Positions 7,801 to 9,282 of a DNA stretch of 9,282 bases are shown here, in pieces. This DNA comes from Gammaproteobacteria bacterium (GTDB lineage: Bacteria; Pseudomonadota; Gammaproteobacteria; Poriferisulfidales; Oxydemutatoraceae): NCBI GenBank assembly GCA_007570905.1, contig RKSI01000075.1, forward strand, positions 1-9,282, in the 5' to 3' direction. Under the pieces are notes generated by a model. It worked only from the letters and a program-made list of their open reading frames with translations, did not search any database and had not been told where the DNA came from. Made by a program: the position numbers and the translations under genes. Position 1 is the first letter of the stretch, and every line of letters starts with the position of its first letter.

Positions 7801-8052
7801 CTTCTGAATGGCGGACTGGATGTTCTCCTCGCTGAACAGATACTCGCCGACTTTGTGCCGAATGCGGTTGATTTTCTTGAGTTGCCCGCGCAGGATGTTC
7901 TCCAGCAGGACATTGGAATCGCGCTGGTTGCGCTCGGCACGCGCCTGCTCCGGCGTGAGGTATTGGTAGCCGAGGTTGATAAGTTGCCACAAGGCAGGAA
8001 TCTGTGAAAGATATTCCTCGTTGAATGGAGGCGTTTGTCCGGCGCTTTTCAT
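4849..8052 (-). CDS. hsdR: Type I restriction enzyme, R (restriction/translocase) subunit
   Basis: The motor and nuclease subunit of a type I restriction-modification complex: ATP-driven translocation pulls DNA in and the nuclease cuts at distant sites. The 1067 residues are uninterrupted and of normal family length. The N-terminal PD-(D/E)xK nuclease is visible as RPDIVLFVNGIPLVVIECK, with D156, E170 and K172. Superfamily 2 helicase motifs follow: Walker A HTQGSGKS (340-347, K346), DESH (440-443), GFTGTP (465-470), VDKLITGFDAP (664-674) and QAIARVNR (692-699). The rest is a charged helical C-terminal region of the kind that binds HsdM/HsdS. The ATG at 8052 fits the family N-terminus (LSQIPALWQLINLGYQYLTPEQA) and lies 13 bases after the ATPase remnant. 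The ribosome site (AGAGAC) is weak. No hsdM or hsdS is present in the window, so activity depends on genes elsewhere. Its base composition is less GC-rich than that of mutM and its neighbours. Confidence 0.96.
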   Translation of the reverse strand: MKSAGQTPPFNEEYLSQIPALWQLINLGYQYLTPEQARAERNQRDSNVLLENILRGQLKKINRIRHKVGEYLFSEENIQSAIQKIKNVRYDGLQKTNEKIYDLMTLGTSLEQTIDGDSKSFTLNYIDWKNPAANVFHLTAEFPVERSRSTETARPDIVLFVNGIPLVVIECKAPHIDVEQAVSQTIRNQGEEYIPRLFVYVQMVLAVNRSKAKYATAGTSRKFWSVWRESDDSDTAVSAGINGMLSDTDKGALFSGSFAPARRHFEELAEQGRRITEQDRCLHSLCRPKRLLEMVHGFVVFENNIKKIARYQQFFLVRSVMKRIRKTGENGARKGGIVWHTQGSGKSITMVMLVRALALAPELSGPRIVLVTDRKDLDRQLGNTFAACGLGKKRATSGRNLIKHIRDGAGIITTIINKFDKALSAEEHVDDSPDIFVLVDESHRTQFGSLAARMRKMLPKACYIGFTGTPLLKKDKSSFARFGGLIQPSYPMQQAVEDKAVVPLLYEGRHVELKQDRKTIDLWFDRHTEDLNDEQKADLKKKYSRAEMLNRADRVVYMRAFDVSAHYREHWQGTGFKAQLVAPNKETALKYHEYLNQLGVVSSEVVISPPDTREGNEDVGAGPATAVGQFWEKMMARHGSEEHYNQQIIEQFKEEKDPEILIVVDKLITGFDAPRNTVLYLCRILREHTLLQAIARVNRLYEKKEYGYIVDYANVLEELDKALNKYDALAGFDEKDLKGILASIGEEAARLGQRYSALWDVFKEVKGADDEESYEVLLADEKLRDDFYERLTAYQKTLAIALSSEKFIMRIDADELQRHKSDLKFFEKLRKSVRIRYAEAVDYRDYEPRIKKLLDTHIQADEITRLNDAVNIFDESRFGKVKEERGVYERRTKASRADSIAYAVRRKIDESMDKDPAFYRKFSELVQQAIDDFRNRRMAGAEYLRKITDIWNQMESRQRDDVPETLRGNDEACAYFGEIKSCLDALQIGDRLDDIAAKTACAVQDAITSHWKVDFWNDMDARNSVENEIDDFFYDDLQDKHGIDLSQDKMNEMTARVMRVARFQRPG

Positions 8053-8065
8053 CTGTCTCTGGTCT

Positions 8066-8964
8066 TTACGGCCTTTTCAGCCAGCATGTTACCGGAGTGG
8101 ACAGAAACTTTTCAACGGAAATGCCGCCGTCGCCGACAATCAAACTTCTTGCGGTGCGGAATATCGTGGAAAAATCCCCCAGACCGGAAATGGAGGTGCG
8201 CTTTTTGCCGCCGCGAACTTCAATGGCGGCGAGCCTGCTGTTTTTGTGCAGCACAAAATCCACCTGGCGGGGGTCGTGGCGCCAGTAATACAACTCGCAT
8301 TCGCCGGCGGCGGCGACACGCGCCGCAGCAGCAGCGGTTTTCCGACGCGGGCGAGCGGCAGCACATCGCGGACGACGGTGGTTTCCATAAGGGCTTCCTT
8401 GATGTGGCGCGCCCAGCGCGCCGGTTCGTGAATGAGGTGCGCGGCGCCCGGATAGGCGCCGTAAAAGAGATATTGTTTCAGGTTCCAGCCGAAAGCCCGG
8501 CGCATCTCGGCAAAACTCCAGTGCGGCAGGTGCAGGTTTTCCAGATGCTCGTCAAGACTTTCAACCGACCCGCGCGCCGCCAGCAACGGCGCCGAACCAA
8601 TCAGCACCACTTTCACCGGCCTGCGGTAGCGCGTGTCGGCGTCCCACAGACTTTTCACCGTTGTCGTCCAGCGCGGGATTTTCTGTATCTCGTCCAGTAT
8701 CAGCAGCGCGCCTTTATGCCCGGAAGCGCCCGCCAGGCGCCGCGCCTGCGCCCATTGCAGCCTGATCCACATCTTGCCGGCGTCAATCGCCGGATCATCG
8801 GCGCTGGCAAAGTGGAAAGGCAACTTGCCGCGCTCGGCCACCTGCCGCACAAGCGTCGTCTTGCCCACCTGCCGCGCGCCCGACACAAAATGAATGAACC
8901 AGCGCGGCTCCCCGACCCGCCGCGCCAACTCGGCGGCCTGGGGCCTGATGAATGTCGTTTTCAT
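8066..8964 (-). pseudogene. AAA ATPase with DUF4143, broken by a large internal deletion
   Basis: The N-terminal part (8964 to about 8305) has Walker A SGARQVGKTT (28-37), Walker B ALLILDEIQKI (86-96) and a GSAPLL sensor-like strand. It continues with LPHWSFAEMRRAFGW, FYGAYPGAAHLI, MET..VRDVLPLARVGKPLLLRR. It then jumps directly to the C-terminal tail in another frame (about 8308-8066): AAAGECELYYWRHDPRQVDFVLHKN, AIEVRGGKK, ending before TAA at 8066. The tail is the nuclease-like end of DUF4143 (VDFVL..AIEV). Family members of about 380-420 residues carry a DUF4143 helical region of roughly 110-130 residues between these points; it is missing here, and the frames are out by a net 3n+1 loss. 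Without correction the N-terminal frame runs on to 8140 as nonsense. The ATPase module might still fold, but the protein is probably non-functional. It sits between a promoter and hsdR, likely on the same transcript. Confidence 0.85.
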
Positions 8965-8973
8965 GGAGTGGTA

Positions 8974-9002
8974 ATTCTACTTTTCGGGGAGATTATGTTC
9001 AA
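8974..9002 (-). promoter_or_regulatory. Sigma70-like promoter for the ATPase-hsdR transcription unit
   Basis: Read on the minus strand, TTGAAC (9002-8997) and TAGAAT (8979-8974) are separated by exactly 17 bases. The -10 matches the consensus at five of six positions and the -35 at four of six. Initiation about 7 bases downstream would fall near 8967, leaving only 3-4 bases before the ATG at 8964, with no Shine-Dalgarno. The message would be nearly leaderless. The palindromic array begins 10 bases upstream of the -35. Confidence 0.55.
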
Positions 9003-9012
9003 TACGCCGAGA

Positions 9013-9135
9013 ATACATATACAAAAACGCTGTTTCATATACCTGTCAAGGCGATACATATACAAAAACGCCTTTTCGTATATGTATTGAGGGCATATCG
9101 TTACAAAAGACACCTTTTGTGCAGGTATTCCTGAA
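9013..9135. repeat. Three 41-bp tandem units, each with an imperfect 34-bp palindrome
   Basis: Units start at 9013, 9054 and 9095, exactly 41 bases apart. Units 1 and 2 share the first 18 bases (ATACATATACAAAAACGC); unit 3 is diverged but keeps the A-tract, spacer and T-tract layout. In unit 2 the arms ATACATATAC (9054-9063) and GTATATGTAT (9078-9087) are perfect inverted copies, with an inner AAAA/TTTT pair around CGCC. In unit 3 ACAAAAG (9103-9109) and CTTTTGT (9114-9120) are perfect. Unit 1 is the least symmetric. Each palindrome is followed by a 7-base spacer. Position directly upstream of the promoter suggests protein-binding sites; a transcript-end structure for the gene stopping at 9176 is an alternative. 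Confidence 0.85.
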
Positions 9136-9175
9136 TCGGGCAAGCCGCTCTAAGCTCTGCCGGGGCGTGACGGAG

Positions 9176-9282
9176 CTATGCGTTGTCGCCGTTCAGCGCG
9201 ATGAGGTGGTCTTTTGCGTGGATGCCCTTTTCAAGCATGGCCGCGATGTTGTTTGCGAACAGGTCTTCGAGGCGGCTGATGT
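9176..9282 (-). CDS. C-terminal end of an unidentified gene (partial)
   Basis: Reading leftward from the window edge, one frame is open for 34 codons to TAG at 9178-9176. It gives an amphipathic helix-like ISRLEDLFANNIAAMLEKGI followed by HAKDHLIALNGDNA. The composition looks like real coding sequence. It is encoded in the same direction as the ATPase and hsdR and would precede them. Given its place it could be a restriction-modification gene such as hsdS or another accessory protein, but I do not recognise it from 34 residues. About 40 bases separate its stop from the palindromic array. Confidence 0.55.
   Translation of the reverse strand, partial: ISRLEDLFANNIAAMLEKGIHAKDHLIALNGDNA

Noticed and set aside
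6277..8007. 576-codon open frame on the + strand opposite hsdR
   Set aside because: It lies wholly antisense to a gene with all HsdR motifs. Its protein shows no recognisable domain and has the odd composition of a complementary-strand frame.
8035..9090. 351-codon + strand frame running through the ATPase region and the repeats
   Set aside because: It opposes clear ATPase motifs, is Arg/His-rich and matches no family I know. It is open because of GC-rich codon bias on the other strand.
9013..9135. CRISPR array
   Set aside because: The 41-bp period comes from palindromic units with only 7-base spacers, with just three copies, one strongly diverged, and no cas genes. It does not have the repeat-spacer layout.
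8961..9143. 60-codon minus strand frame through the palindromic array
   Set aside because: It is made of translated repeat units, lacks coding-like composition, and overlaps the ATPase promoter and start.

Overview
The window reads as a chromosomal segment of a high-GC proteobacterium, most likely a gammaproteobacterium. The left-hand aldo/keto reductase closely resembles E. coli Tas, MutM is a standard proteobacterial Fpg, and the left half has the strong G/C third-position preference of a GC-rich genome. No rRNA, tRNA, CRISPR array, transposase or integrase is visible.

Left half (about 200-3320, + strand): a compact, probably co-transcribed set. It contains a Tas-type aldo/keto reductase (311-1366), a chorismatase of the FkbO/Hyg5/XanB2 family (1393-2412) and formamidopyrimidine-DNA glycosylase mutM (2476-3291). 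Two very small ORFs touch these genes. One has 38 codons and a 12-bp tandem repeat, and overlaps the reductase start by ATGA (198-314). The other has 24 codons and bridges the chorismatase stop and the mutM start (2409-2483). The chorismatase is the metabolically notable gene: this family turns chorismate into hydroxybenzoates or a dihydrodiol, and no polyketide or pigment genes accompany it here. Supply of a hydroxybenzoate, for instance for ubiquinone, is a reasonable guess.

Right half (9282 down to 3367, - strand): a restriction-modification region with a visibly lower GC content. In transcription order it holds the C-terminal end of an unidentified gene (9282-9176) and an AT-rich spacer with three 41-bp tandem units, each containing an imperfect 34-bp palindrome (9013-9135). 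A sigma70-like promoter (9002-8974) follows almost directly at the start of a broken AAA/DUF4143 ATPase (8964-8066). Next come an intact type I restriction R subunit (hsdR, 8052-4849), a YgjP-type HExxH metalloprotease coupled to it by TGATG (4849-4139), and a broken two-domain GNAT acetyltransferase (4124-3367), which ends convergently against mutM.

Both broken genes have lost an internal piece, with a frame change equivalent to a net loss of 3n+1 bases, while the hsdR/protease pair between them is open end to end. The window contains no hsdM or hsdS. Either they lie beyond position 9282 or the R subunit is an orphan. The points most worth a second look are the helically phased palindrome array in front of a nearly leaderless promoter, the hsdR-protease coupling inside a decaying locus, and the orphan chorismatase with its repeat-expanded linker.
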